This document shows positions 43,318 to 51,699 of a DNA stretch of 64,000 nt, piece by piece. The stretch is taken from contig JAWKMZ010000006.1 of the NCBI GenBank assembly GCA_041391965.1, positions 1-64,000 on the forward strand. Direction: 5' to 3'. Position numbers and translations under genes: made by a program. Within the stretch, counting starts at the first letter, position 1, and each line of letters begins with the position of its first letter. This DNA comes from JAWKMZ01 sp041391965. Lineage in GTDB: Bacteria; Bacteroidota; Bacteroidia; Flavobacteriales; Flavobacteriaceae. The notes below the pieces were generated by a model that saw nothing but the letters and a program-made list of their open reading frames with translations, was not told where the DNA came from and did not search any database.

Positions 43318-45009
43318 ATGCAAGCATTAGACTGGATTATACTTGTAAGCACTCTTTTAACCATTGTCATTTATGGCACTTGGAAAACTCGTGGTAGTAA
43401 AAATGTGCAAGATTACATAAAAGGTGGAAACGAAGCCAAATGGTGGACTATTGGGTTATCAGTTATGGCAACGCAAGCCAGTGCCATCACGTTTTTATCA
43501 ACGCCTGGACAAGCCTTTCATGATGGGATGGGTTTTGTACAATTTTATTTTGGTGTTCCAATTGCCATGATTATTATTTGTATGGTTTTTATTCCGTTAT
43601 ACCATCGGTTAAAAGTTTATACTGCTTATGAGTTTTTGGAAAACCGTTTTAATCTAAAAACCCGAAGTCTTACAGCTATTTTGTTTTTGATTCAACGTGG
43701 TTTGGCTGCAGGAATTACCATTTATGCTCCTGCTATTATTTTATCAGTTGTTTTGGATTGGAACTTGAATTTGCTTATCATCCTTATTGGCGTTTTAGTT
43801 ATTGTTTATACAGTTTCTGGTGGTACAAAAGCGGTAAGCATTACTCAAAAACAGCAAATGGCAGTTATTTTTACAGGCATGTTTATTGCCTTTTTTATTA
43901 TAGTTAGCAAGCTTCCAGAAGGGATTACTTTTACAAAAGCTTTAGATATTGCTGGCGCAAGTGGCAAAATGAATATTCTCAACTTTTCTTTTGATTTTGA
44001 TAATCGTTATACCTTTTGGAGTGGTATCATTGGTGGATCGTTTTTGGCACTCTCTTATTTTGGGACAGACCAAAGTCAGGTGCAACGTTACTTGTCAGGT
44101 AAATCGGTTAAAGAAATGCAATTAGGCTTGCTTTTTAATGGCTTGCTGAAAGTACCAATGCAGTTTTTTATTCTGTTAGTTGGCGTGATGGTGTTTGTGT
44201 TTTATCAATTTAATCCATCACCTGTAAACTTCAATCCAGAAACCACTGAACTGGTTTCCAATTCTTCTTATGCCAATGAATACAAAGCTATTGAGCAGGA
44301 GCAGCACACAATTTTTGAAAAAAAACAAGCGCTAATCAACTCTTATATTACAACCAAAGATGAATCGCTCACTACGCAAATACAACAAATCAATAAAGCC
44401 GATAGAGAAAATAGAAATAAAGCTAAAGCAATTATAAAAAAAGCCAATACCGAAAAATCATTAGCTATAGAGTCTAATGATAAAGATTATGTGTTTATCC
44501 ATTTTATATTGAATAATTTACCTCGTGGACTTATTGGTTTGCTTTTAGCGGTTATTTTGAGTGCAGCCATGTCAAGCACTGCAAGTGAGTTGAATGCACT
44601 CTCTTCAACCACCACAATGGATTTGTACAAACGCAATTTTGCTCAAGACAAAAGTGAAAAACATTATCTAAATGTTTCAAAATGGATGACCTTAGCTTGG
44701 GGAATTTTAGCCATTATCATTGCTTGTATAGCTTATTTAGCAGATAATTTAATTCAACTTGTTAATATTATTGGCTCAATTTTTTATGGGAATGTTTTGG
44801 GTATTTTCTTGCTGGCTTTCTTTTTTAAATATGTCAAAGGCAATGCGGTATTTATTGCTGCATTGATTACTCAAGCCATTGTAATTATAGGTTGGTGGTA
44901 TGATTGGATGCCTTATTTATGGCTAAATTTATTTGGATGTGGATTGGTTATTGGAATGGCATGTATCCTCCAACTTTTTAATACTGAAAAAAACATCTCA
45001 ATTTCTTAA
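43318..45009 (+). CDS. Sodium:solute symporter (SSS family)
   Basis: 563 residues with about 13 membrane helices. SSS signatures include GLSVMATQASAITFLSTPGQ, the GGTKAVSITQKQQ loop, SYFGTDQSQVQRYLSGKS and AVILSAAMSSTASELNALSS. A hydrophilic, coil-forming insertion at about 304-391 (EQEQHTIFEKKQALINS, IQQINKADRENRNKAKAI) interrupts the membrane core and is unusual for the family in general. The substrate cannot be told. It is coupled to a 34-residue membrane protein upstream and to a CDP-alcohol phosphatidyltransferase 3 bases downstream. Confidence 0.9.
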   Translation: MQALDWIILVSTLLTIVIYGTWKTRGSKNVQDYIKGGNEAKWWTIGLSVMATQASAITFLSTPGQAFHDGMGFVQFYFGVPIAMIIICMVFIPLYHRLKVYTAYEFLENRFNLKTRSLTAILFLIQRGLAAGITIYAPAIILSVVLDWNLNLLIILIGVLVIVYTVSGGTKAVSITQKQQMAVIFTGMFIAFFIIVSKLPEGITFTKALDIAGASGKMNILNFSFDFDNRYTFWSGIIGGSFLALSYFGTDQSQVQRYLSGKSVKEMQLGLLFNGLLKVPMQFFILLVGVMVFVFYQFNPSPVNFNPETTELVSNSSYANEYKAIEQEQHTIFEKKQALINSYITTKDESLTTQIQQINKADRENRNKAKAIIKKANTEKSLAIESNDKDYVFIHFILNNLPRGLIGLLLAVILSAAMSSTASELNALSSTTTMDLYKRNFAQDKSEKHYLNVSKWMTLAWGILAIIIACIAYLADNLIQLVNIIGSIFYGNVLGIFLLAFFFKYVKGNAVFIAALITQAIVIIGWWYDWMPYLWLNLFGCGLVIGMACILQLFNTEKNISIS

Positions 45010-45012
45010 CGA

Positions 45013-45612
45013 ATGACGGTTCCAATAGCACTTATTATATTCCGATTGCTGTTAGCTCCTATCATTTTAATTTTAGCATATTATTTTAAATATCAATCAA
45101 ATATAATAATTGTTGTTTTAATGTATTTAGGCCTATTATCAGATATTTTTGATGGTATTATTGCCAGAAAACAAGGACTTTCTACTGAAAAATTGCGTCG
45201 TTTGGACAGTCAAGTCGATTTAGTTTTTTGGCTTTCTATCGGAATTGCTACATGGATACTTTCTCCTGAATTAATAAAAACCCATCGTTTTGCCATAATT
45301 AGCATTATTGTTTTGGAAGCTTTGTGCTATACTATTAGCTTCATTAAGTTCAAAAAAGAAACATGTACTCATGCTTTTTTGTCTAAATTATGGGGAATTT
45401 CGCTGCTCATAGCGTTTACTTCCATCATAGGATTTGGTCATGCAGGAATTGCGTTTAAAGTATCAATTATCCTCGGAATCATATCTCAATTGGATGTTGT
45501 TTTAATTTTATTGATTCTTAAAAATTGGACACATGATATTCCAAGTGCTTATCATGCGTATTTGATTCGGAATCATATTCCTTTTAAGAAAAATAGATTT
45601 TTAAATAGCTAA
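45013..45612 (+). CDS. CDP-alcohol phosphatidyltransferase family protein
   Basis: 199 residues with about six membrane helices. The catalytic signature DGxxAR...GxxxDxxxD is present as DGIIARKQGLSTEKLRRLDSQVD with the first half divided here as DGIIAR and the second as RRLDSQVD; the usual Gly before the third Asp is replaced by Leu. Known relatives make phospholipids such as phosphatidylglycerophosphate. The product is not identified, and the changed Gly may alter substrate choice. Last gene of the symporter unit. Confidence 0.82.
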   Translation: MTVPIALIIFRLLLAPIILILAYYFKYQSNIIIVVLMYLGLLSDIFDGIIARKQGLSTEKLRRLDSQVDLVFWLSIGIATWILSPELIKTHRFAIISIIVLEALCYTISFIKFKKETCTHAFLSKLWGISLLIAFTSIIGFGHAGIAFKVSIILGIISQLDVVLILLILKNWTHDIPSAYHAYLIRNHIPFKKNRFLNS

Positions 45613-45666
45613 TGATAACTAAAATACAAAAATGTCAAATTTCATTTTGATAACGATTGAGAATAA

Positions 45667-45699
45667 AAAACCTCAAAGACTACATATCTTTGAGGTTTT
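45667..45699. terminator. Bidirectional terminator
   Basis: AAAACCTCAAAGA (45667-45679) pairs perfectly with TCTTTGAGGTTTT (45687-45699), between the convergent CDP-alcohol and DUF2911 genes. Confidence 0.85.
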
Positions 45700-45723
45700 A
45701 TCAATACTTAGCTAAGGCTAATT

Positions 45724-46572
45724 TTACATTTCTCCCCATTCTTTAAGGGAGTCTTTATTCATTTTTACATAATCCATATTTCCTGCTGCTTCAGAAGCCG
45801 CTAACGATTTTTTGGCAATTTCAATCGCTCCTTTAATGTCTCCCGCTTTAGCATAAATCAATGATTGTTGTCTTAATTGATAAAATGCAGCTTTATCACC
45901 AGCCATAGTAATAGCTTTATCAATCCACGTTTTAGCTTGCTTTATATCTTTCCCTTCTTGCAAATAATATACTGCAGCAGCATAATAATCATTCGCTCCT
46001 GGTCCTTTCATGGTTTTATCAATAGCTGCAGACACTAAAGCATCTGTTGGCACCTCAATTTTCACTTCCACATAAGTATGTTCCCAAAGAATCCCTAAAA
46101 CTGCTGAATTGCTCGACAAATTTCCAAAAGTCATATTAAGTGACTCTATTGGCATTGGTAAGGAAGATACTTTTGCACTCACTTTTGCAGCAACTTTAGA
46201 ATTGTCCCATTGTTGAGGTGTTCCCCAATTGGTAGCATCAGCATAAAATATTATATCCCAGGTTTCTTTATTAGGCGTGGCATAAATAGCATAAGAACCC
46301 GCTTTTATAGTAGTGCCTCCAACAGTAGCATCTGTACTAAACGTAATTTTTGTGTTGGCATTAGCTCCTAAACGCCAGAGTGTTCCATAAGGTACTAAAT
46401 CGCCAAAAATAATTCGACCTCTCATACTCGGTCTAGAATATTCCAAGGTTATATCAGTTAAACCAACTTTTTGCTCTATTTTACAAAAAGGACTTGGTGC
46501 TGGTGTTTGTATTTGTGCTGTTGCAAAAAAAGGTGCTATGGCAATAGCCAAACATAGTATTAGTTTTTTCAT
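45724..46572 (-). CDS. DUF2911 domain secreted protein
   Basis: 282 residues: signal peptide MKKLILCLAIAIAPFFATAQ, then a DUF2911 domain (about 25-170; LTDITLEYSRPSMRGRIIFG, LVPYGTLWRLGANANTKI, GSYAIYATPN). A C-terminal helical TPR-like tail follows (YYLQEGKDIKQAKTWIDKAI, AKAGDIKGAIEIAKKSL). The family is common and unstudied in Bacteroidetes and periplasmic by its signal. It is transcribed away from the tspO operon. Confidence 0.88.
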   Translation of the reverse strand: MKKLILCLAIAIAPFFATAQIQTPAPSPFCKIEQKVGLTDITLEYSRPSMRGRIIFGDLVPYGTLWRLGANANTKITFSTDATVGGTTIKAGSYAIYATPNKETWDIIFYADATNWGTPQQWDNSKVAAKVSAKVSSLPMPIESLNMTFGNLSSNSAVLGILWEHTYVEVKIEVPTDALVSAAIDKTMKGPGANDYYAAAVYYLQEGKDIKQAKTWIDKAITMAGDKAAFYQLRQQSLIYAKAGDIKGAIEIAKKSLAASEAAGNMDYVKMNKDSLKEWGEM

Positions 46573-46676
46573 AATAATTAGTTTTTTAATTTAGTTAATA
46601 TTCATAATTTATAAAAATACACATTCAATAAATGTTAATTGTTAATTAATACTAAAATATAATTACGTTTGTTTTT

Positions 46677-46706
46677 TGTTTAATATATTTACAAAAATAT
46701 TAAACA
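46677..46706. promoter_or_regulatory. Perfect 10-10-10 operator-like dyad upstream of tspO
   Basis: TGTTTAATAT (46677-46686) and ATATTAAACA (46697-46706) are exact inverted copies separated by 10 bases. The dyad overlaps a -7-like element TATATTTA (46684-46691) and lies 28 bases before the tspO ATG. Twenty matching positions make chance unlikely even in AT-rich DNA. A MerR- or other dimeric regulator is a plausible binder. Confidence 0.6.
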
Positions 46707-46733
46707 CTTTTAAAGACTTCTAATTTCTTATCC

Positions 46734-47195
46734 ATGAAATTTACAAAATCTTTTGTTTTTTTTCTAATTATCAACTTTAGTGCTTTAGGCATTGGAACTT
46801 GGCTTATGAACAATGGTCCTCAAAGTGAATGGTACACATCACTCAACCAAGCACCTTGGACTCCTGCTGGATGGGTTTTTGGAGCGGCATGGACTTTTAT
46901 CATGTTGTGTTTTTCCATTTATATGACATTTTTATATTTAAAAAAATCCGCTTCTAAATTTGGAATATTATTTGTCATTCAATTCCTTCTAAATGTGAGT
47001 TGGAATTATATATTTTTTAATCAACATCTTATCGCATTAGGACTTGCCACCATTATCGCCCTGACTGTTGTAGTTGCAATCTTTACATTTAAATTCAGGA
47101 ATGATTTAAAGACTAAAACTTTGCTCATTATCCCATACTTTATGTGGCTTTGCATAGCAACATCGCTCAATACCTACATATTATTAAATAACTAA
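46734..47195 (+). CDS. tspO: TspO/MBR family tryptophan-rich sensory protein
   Basis: 153 residues, five membrane helices. Family motifs are GTWLMNNGPQSEWYTSLNQA, PWTPAGWVFGAAWTFIM and NVSWNYIFF, with the conserved Trp/Pro positions. TspO binds porphyrins and is linked to light and oxidative stress in bacteria. It starts a three-gene unit with a SRPBCC protein and a photolyase; gene ends abut or nearly so (0-3 bases). The dyad upstream suggests tight regulation. Confidence 0.9.
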   Translation: MKFTKSFVFFLIINFSALGIGTWLMNNGPQSEWYTSLNQAPWTPAGWVFGAAWTFIMLCFSIYMTFLYLKKSASKFGILFVIQFLLNVSWNYIFFNQHLIALGLATIIALTVVVAIFTFKFRNDLKTKTLLIIPYFMWLCIATSLNTYILLNN

Positions 47196-47198
47196 TTG

Positions 47199-47660
47199 AT
47201 GAAACTATATAGGCTTCACAAAAAACAAAATTTACCTATCTCCATAGAACAAGCATGGCATTTTTTATCTAATCCTCATAATTTAAAAATAATTACGCCC
47301 AATTATATGGGATTTCATATCCTTTCAGGTGCTGACAAACCTATGTTTGCAGGACAAATCATTCAATACATTGTCACTCCTGCTTTTGGTATTAAAACCA
47401 AATGGGTTACTGAAATCACTCATAGCATCAATCAACAGTATTTTGTAGATGAACAGCGTTTTGGACCCTATGCCTTTTGGCATCACAAACATTTTATCAA
47501 GACGATTGATGGTGGTGTTGAGATGGAAGATATTATTGACTATAAACTCCCTTTTGGAATTTTAGGACAACTCGTTCATCCGATTTTAGTGAAACCAAAA
47601 TTGGATGAGATTTTTAATTACAGAAGCAACAAACTTGAAGAACTTTTCGGAATTTATTAA
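47199..47660 (+). CDS. SRPBCC/polyketide-cyclase-like protein
   Basis: 153 residues from ATG 47199. It has the START/SRPBCC hydrophobic-cavity fold: MKLYRLHKKQNLPISIEQAW, then FLSNPHNLKIITP, ITHSINQQYFVDEQRFGPYA and FWHHKHFIKTIDGGVEMEDI. It lies between tspO and the photolyase gene and is a usual member of flavobacterial light-response clusters; the ligand is unknown. A TTG one codon earlier is ignored. Confidence 0.85.
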   Translation: MKLYRLHKKQNLPISIEQAWHFLSNPHNLKIITPNYMGFHILSGADKPMFAGQIIQYIVTPAFGIKTKWVTEITHSINQQYFVDEQRFGPYAFWHHKHFIKTIDGGVEMEDIIDYKLPFGILGQLVHPILVKPKLDEIFNYRSNKLEELFGIY

Positions 47661-48968
47661 ATGAAACAATCCATCAACATATTTTGGTTTCGACGCGATT
47701 TAAGGCTCGATGATAACGTAGGGTTTTATGAAGCCTTAAAAAGTGATAAACCCGTACTTCCTATCTTTATTTTTGATAAGGAAATTTTGGAAAATCTTCC
47801 TGAAGATGATGCACGCGTCACTTTCATTTTTGAAACGCTTCAAAAATTGCGAGATACATTGCAAAAACAATATGATAGCAGCATAGCCATGTATTATGGA
47901 AAGCCATTTGAAATTTACAAAAAACTAATTGACGATTTTGATATTGACACAGTTTATACCAATCATGATTATGAACCCTATGCCAAAGAACGAGATACTA
48001 AAATAGAAGAACTAATTTCAAAAAAAGGCATAAAATTCAAGACTTTTAAAGACCAAGTCATTTTTGAAAAAGGTGAAGTTATCAAAAGTGATGGCGATCC
48101 TTATGTGGTTTACACACCTTACATGAAAACTTGGAAGGAAAAATTTAAAACTATCCATTTAACCTTCTACCATACCAATTTGCATCTTCATAACCTGGTT
48201 AAAAACACAGAACTTCCAAATTTAAGGCTGTCGGACATTGGCTTTAAAAAATCGTCACAAAAAATAGCAGATTACCAAGTAACTCCATCCTTAATTCAGA
48301 ACTATGAAAAAACAAGAAACTTTCCTGCTAAAGAGACAACATCCAAACTTGGACCACATTTACGCTTTGGAACGGTTAGCATTCGCAAAATGATTAAAAA
48401 AGCAGTTGCAGAAAAGAATGAAATATTTTGGCAAGAACTTATTTGGAGAGAATTTTTTATGCAGATACTTTGGCACTTTCCACATACGGTTACCAAGAGT
48501 TTTAAACCTAAATATGACCAAATTGAATGGCGCAATGATGAAAAAGATTTTAAATTGTGGTGCCAAGGCAACACAGGATACCCTTTAGTTGATGCTGGCA
48601 TGCGGCAACTAAACCAAACTGGTTTTATGCACAACCGAGTGCGAATGTTAGTAGGTAGTTTTCTGTGTAAACATTTACTTATTGATTGGCGTTGGGGCGA
48701 AGCCTATTTTGCAGAAAAATTGCACGATTACGAAATGGCAAGCAATGTTGGAAATTGGCAATGGGTTGCTGGTTGTGGTGTGGATGCTGCTCCTTATTTC
48801 AGAATTTTTAATCCATCAACGCAAATTCAAAAGTTTGACAAAGATTTAAAATACATCAATAAATGGGTTCCAGAATTTCAAGAATTAACGTATCCAAAAC
48901 CCATCGTTAATCATAAAATGGCTCGTGAACGCTGCTTAAACACATATCAAAAGGCACTACGCAAGTAA
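47661..48968 (+). CDS. phr: Deoxyribodipyrimidine photolyase (cryptochrome/photolyase family)
   Basis: 435 residues, directly after the SRPBCC gene. The N-terminal photolyase alpha/beta domain starts INIFWFRRDLRLDDN. The FAD-binding C-terminal domain shows WQELIWREFFMQ, GYPLVDAGMRQL, WRWGEAYFAEKLHDYEMASN and WQWVAGCGVDAAPYFRIFNP. Length and motifs fit CPD photolyases of class I. It repairs UV-induced pyrimidine dimers using blue light. Operon with tspO supports a light-response role. Confidence 0.94.
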   Translation: MKQSINIFWFRRDLRLDDNVGFYEALKSDKPVLPIFIFDKEILENLPEDDARVTFIFETLQKLRDTLQKQYDSSIAMYYGKPFEIYKKLIDDFDIDTVYTNHDYEPYAKERDTKIEELISKKGIKFKTFKDQVIFEKGEVIKSDGDPYVVYTPYMKTWKEKFKTIHLTFYHTNLHLHNLVKNTELPNLRLSDIGFKKSSQKIADYQVTPSLIQNYEKTRNFPAKETTSKLGPHLRFGTVSIRKMIKKAVAEKNEIFWQELIWREFFMQILWHFPHTVTKSFKPKYDQIEWRNDEKDFKLWCQGNTGYPLVDAGMRQLNQTGFMHNRVRMLVGSFLCKHLLIDWRWGEAYFAEKLHDYEMASNVGNWQWVAGCGVDAAPYFRIFNPSTQIQKFDKDLKYINKWVPEFQELTYPKPIVNHKMARERCLNTYQKALRK

Positions 48969-48992
48969 TTAAAAATCAAAATATTGCAATTT

Positions 48993-49700
48993 TTATTTTG
49001 TGCCTTGTTGAATTTGCTTCCTAATGTCTTCAATCATTTCTACTTGTATTTGTTGAATGTTTAGCAACTCATTTTGTTGATGGATAATCAGATGGTCTAT
49101 TTTTTCGTGCAACATTCTAATCTCTAATTCTGACTTAAGGTTGACCATGTAATCTTGTTTAGAACGCTCTCTGTCTTTTTCTTCCTGTCTGTTTTGACTC
49201 ATCATAATAACAGGTGCTTGCAATGCTGCCAAACATGATAAAATTAAATTTAATAAAATAAAAGGATAAGGATCAAAGGGTTTAGAAACCAAAAAAACAA
49301 TGTTGATGCTCATCCAAATAAAAATGAAAACCGCAAAAATGATGATAAACTTCCAACTCCCACCAAAAGAGGCTATTTTATCGGCTAAACGTTGCCCAAA
49401 TGTGAAAGAGCTATCATCATTTTCAGTCATTGTCTTTAACGACAAAGCATCTTGGTTATTTATACTTTTTAAAACTTCCTTCTCTAAATCAGAAAGTTCA
49501 CCTACCTCAGCCATCAAATAATCAGCTATATATTTTTGTCTGTATTGATTTAATTCTGAAATAGAAATATGACTACGATTATTAAAATTTGGATGTGATT
49601 TTTGAATCAGCTCAAAAATAGACTTCCTAATTGTTTTGGCATTTACTCTTTCGTTTTCAGGAAATTCTAAACCAGATATGGCACTTACAAATGTTTTCAT
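48993..49700 (-). CDS. DUF1003 domain membrane protein
   Basis: 235 residues. The centre holds the DUF1003 signature (FGQRLADKIASFGGSWKFII, two membrane helices, then PFDPYPFILLNLILSCLAAL and APVIMMSQNRQEEKDRERSK), and the C-terminus is a coiled coil (IHQQNELLNIQQIQVEMIED). The family is widespread with no established function. It is transcribed toward the photolyase gene with a 24-base gap. Confidence 0.88.
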   Translation of the reverse strand: MKTFVSAISGLEFPENERVNAKTIRKSIFELIQKSHPNFNNRSHISISELNQYRQKYIADYLMAEVGELSDLEKEVLKSINNQDALSLKTMTENDDSSFTFGQRLADKIASFGGSWKFIIIFAVFIFIWMSINIVFLVSKPFDPYPFILLNLILSCLAALQAPVIMMSQNRQEEKDRERSKQDYMVNLKSELEIRMLHEKIDHLIIHQQNELLNIQQIQVEMIEDIRKQIQQGTK

Positions 49701-49848
49701 TAGCGTACAAATTAGTTTTAAAGATACTCGTATTTTTTATTCGAGCAAAACACTTAATTACTATTTGAACAACTTAGCCATTCATCCATTATTCTGTTTG
49801 TAAGACGATTATATACATAATTATCATTCATGCTTTATAAATTTACGC

Positions 49849-49856
49849 TATCTTTG
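49849..49856 (+). promoter_or_regulatory. -7 promoter element for the FG-GAP protein gene
   Basis: TATCTTTG fits TAnnTTTG, 27 bases before the ATG at 49884 and inside the longer frame beginning at 49830, so it supports the later start. Confidence 0.55.
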
Positions 49857-49883
49857 ATATATTACTCCATAAAAAAATCAAAT

Positions 49884-51650
49884 ATGATAAAAAAATTACT
49901 CTTAAGTTTTACTCTTGTACTTCCTTTAGCTACATCAGCTCAGGTAACATTTACAAATGCTAATACACATTTAGCCAATCCAAATGTAACCAGTGGATGC
50001 GCCATTGGCGTTTGCGATATGAATAACGATGGTTTAGATGATATTGTAAGGTTGGACGATGCCAGAAATTTACAAATTGAACATCAAACTGCTTCTGGTA
50101 ATTTTACATTATTGAATTATGGAAGTATTCCAGGTTCTGGTAGTGAATGGGGAATGGCTATTGCCGATGTTGACAAAAATGGCTACAACGACATTTTTGT
50201 TGGTGGCTCATACAATGGTCTCAAATTATTAACTGCTAATAGTAATGGAACAAATTATTCTGTCACTGTATTTCCAGAAACATCATCTTACTATGATGAT
50301 CACAGCATTTTTCTTCAAAACGCAAATTTTATTGATATAGATAATAATGGTAGCATTGATATTTTTGGATGCAGTGATGAAAGTGTTTCATCAGCATATA
50401 GCAATGATGGTAATGGTGTAATGACTTTAAACAATGCTGGACTTATTAATGCCGTTTCCACAGTACCATCAGACAATTCTGGTAATTATGGAAGTATTTG
50501 GATGGATTATGACAATGATGGCGACCAAGATTTATACATTTCTAAATGCCGATTAGGCATAAACAATCCAAATGATGGACGACGCATCAATTTATTATTC
50601 AGAAAAAATGCCAATGGCAGCTTTACAGAAGTTGGTGTAGCAGCAGGTTTAGTGCCTTATGCACAATCTTGGGCTGCAGCTTTTGAAGATATTGATAATG
50701 ATGGTGATTTAGATTGCGTTGTTGTTAACCACGACATCAGTAGTAAAATTTATGAAAATAATGGCAACGGCACCTTTACAGATATTACTGCAGGTTCAGG
50801 TATTGCAAATGAATTGAACGATTTAGCTGAAGGTGGCATTCAAGTAATCATGGAAGATTTTGATAATGATGGGTTTATAGATTTGTTTATTACATCTCGT
50901 TACACAAGCCACAAACACATCCTGTTTAAAAACAATGGCGACAAAACATTTTCTGTTATGCCTAACAATCCATTAAATGCAGGCGCAAAAAGTATTCAAA
51001 GTGCAGCAGTAGGTGATTTAAATAATGACGGCTTTATAGACATTATGGCTGGTTTTGCAACAGGCTACAATAATTATTCAAGCAATCCTGATATTTTGTT
51101 CTTAAATAATGGCAACGCAAATAAATGGAGTGAAATTACCTTACAAGGCGGACCAAGTAATAGAAATGGCATTGGTGCACGAATAGAAATTTACGGAGAA
51201 TGGGGAAAGCAAATAAGAGAAGTGCGCTCAGGTGAGAGTTATGGAACCATGAACTCTTTAATGACCCATTTTGGATTAGGAACAGCAACTGAAATAACTA
51301 AAATTGTGGTAAAATGGCCATCTGGAACTGTTGATCAACTTCTTGCTCCAAACATCAATGAACATTTAACCCTTATTGAAGGTGCTACATTAGGTACAAA
51401 TGTATCTGAAAATTCAATTTTCAAAATATATCCAAATCCAGTAAAAAACAAACTCCAAATTGATGGTTTGCAAAATACAAGCAACGCATACTATGAGGTT
51501 TATGACCTTACTGGCAAAATTATCATTCCTAAAGCATCTCTTTCAAACACGACAACTCAAATAGACTTGAATAGGTTAAAAAGTGGTGTGTATTTCTTAA
51601 ATTTATATTCAGATAACCAACGCTATGTTCATAAAATAGTAAAAGAATAA
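49884..51650 (+). CDS. Secreted FG-GAP/VCBS-repeat protein with ASPIC/UnbV and T9SS sorting domains
   Basis: 588 residues from ATG 49884. The signal peptide is MIKKLLLSFTLVLPLATSAQ. Seven calcium-binding-type motifs follow: DMNNDGLDD, DVDKNGYND, DIDNNGSID, DYDNDGDQD, DIDNDGDLD, DFDNDGFID and DLNNDGFID, which outline a beta-propeller. An ASPIC/UnbV domain lies at about 440-510 (NGIGARIEIYG, VKWPSGTVDQL), and a type A T9SS sorting domain ends the protein (IYPNPVKNKLQIDGL, SGVYFLNLYS). The protein should be exported to the surface or medium. Role in adhesion or substrate binding is inferred. Single-gene unit. Confidence 0.92.
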   Translation: MIKKLLLSFTLVLPLATSAQVTFTNANTHLANPNVTSGCAIGVCDMNNDGLDDIVRLDDARNLQIEHQTASGNFTLLNYGSIPGSGSEWGMAIADVDKNGYNDIFVGGSYNGLKLLTANSNGTNYSVTVFPETSSYYDDHSIFLQNANFIDIDNNGSIDIFGCSDESVSSAYSNDGNGVMTLNNAGLINAVSTVPSDNSGNYGSIWMDYDNDGDQDLYISKCRLGINNPNDGRRINLLFRKNANGSFTEVGVAAGLVPYAQSWAAAFEDIDNDGDLDCVVVNHDISSKIYENNGNGTFTDITAGSGIANELNDLAEGGIQVIMEDFDNDGFIDLFITSRYTSHKHILFKNNGDKTFSVMPNNPLNAGAKSIQSAAVGDLNNDGFIDIMAGFATGYNNYSSNPDILFLNNGNANKWSEITLQGGPSNRNGIGARIEIYGEWGKQIREVRSGESYGTMNSLMTHFGLGTATEITKIVVKWPSGTVDQLLAPNINEHLTLIEGATLGTNVSENSIFKIYPNPVKNKLQIDGLQNTSNAYYEVYDLTGKIIIPKASLSNTTTQIDLNRLKSGVYFLNLYSDNQRYVHKIVKE

Positions 51651-51665
51651 TAACTTATCATTCAT

Positions 51666-51697
51666 AAAAAAGCCTTCCAAATTTGGAAGGCTTTTTT
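51666..51697. terminator. Bidirectional terminator before murA
   Basis: A 32-base perfect palindrome (AAAAAAGCCTTCCAAA with its complement, no unpaired loop apart from AAATTT) between the convergent FG-GAP and murA genes. Confidence 0.85.
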
Positions 51698-51699
51698 AT

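Noticed and set aside
44230..44490. Frameshift or inserted domain error in the symporter
   Set aside because: The hydrophilic stretch is in frame, coil-forming and flanked by intact helices, so it is a real insertion.
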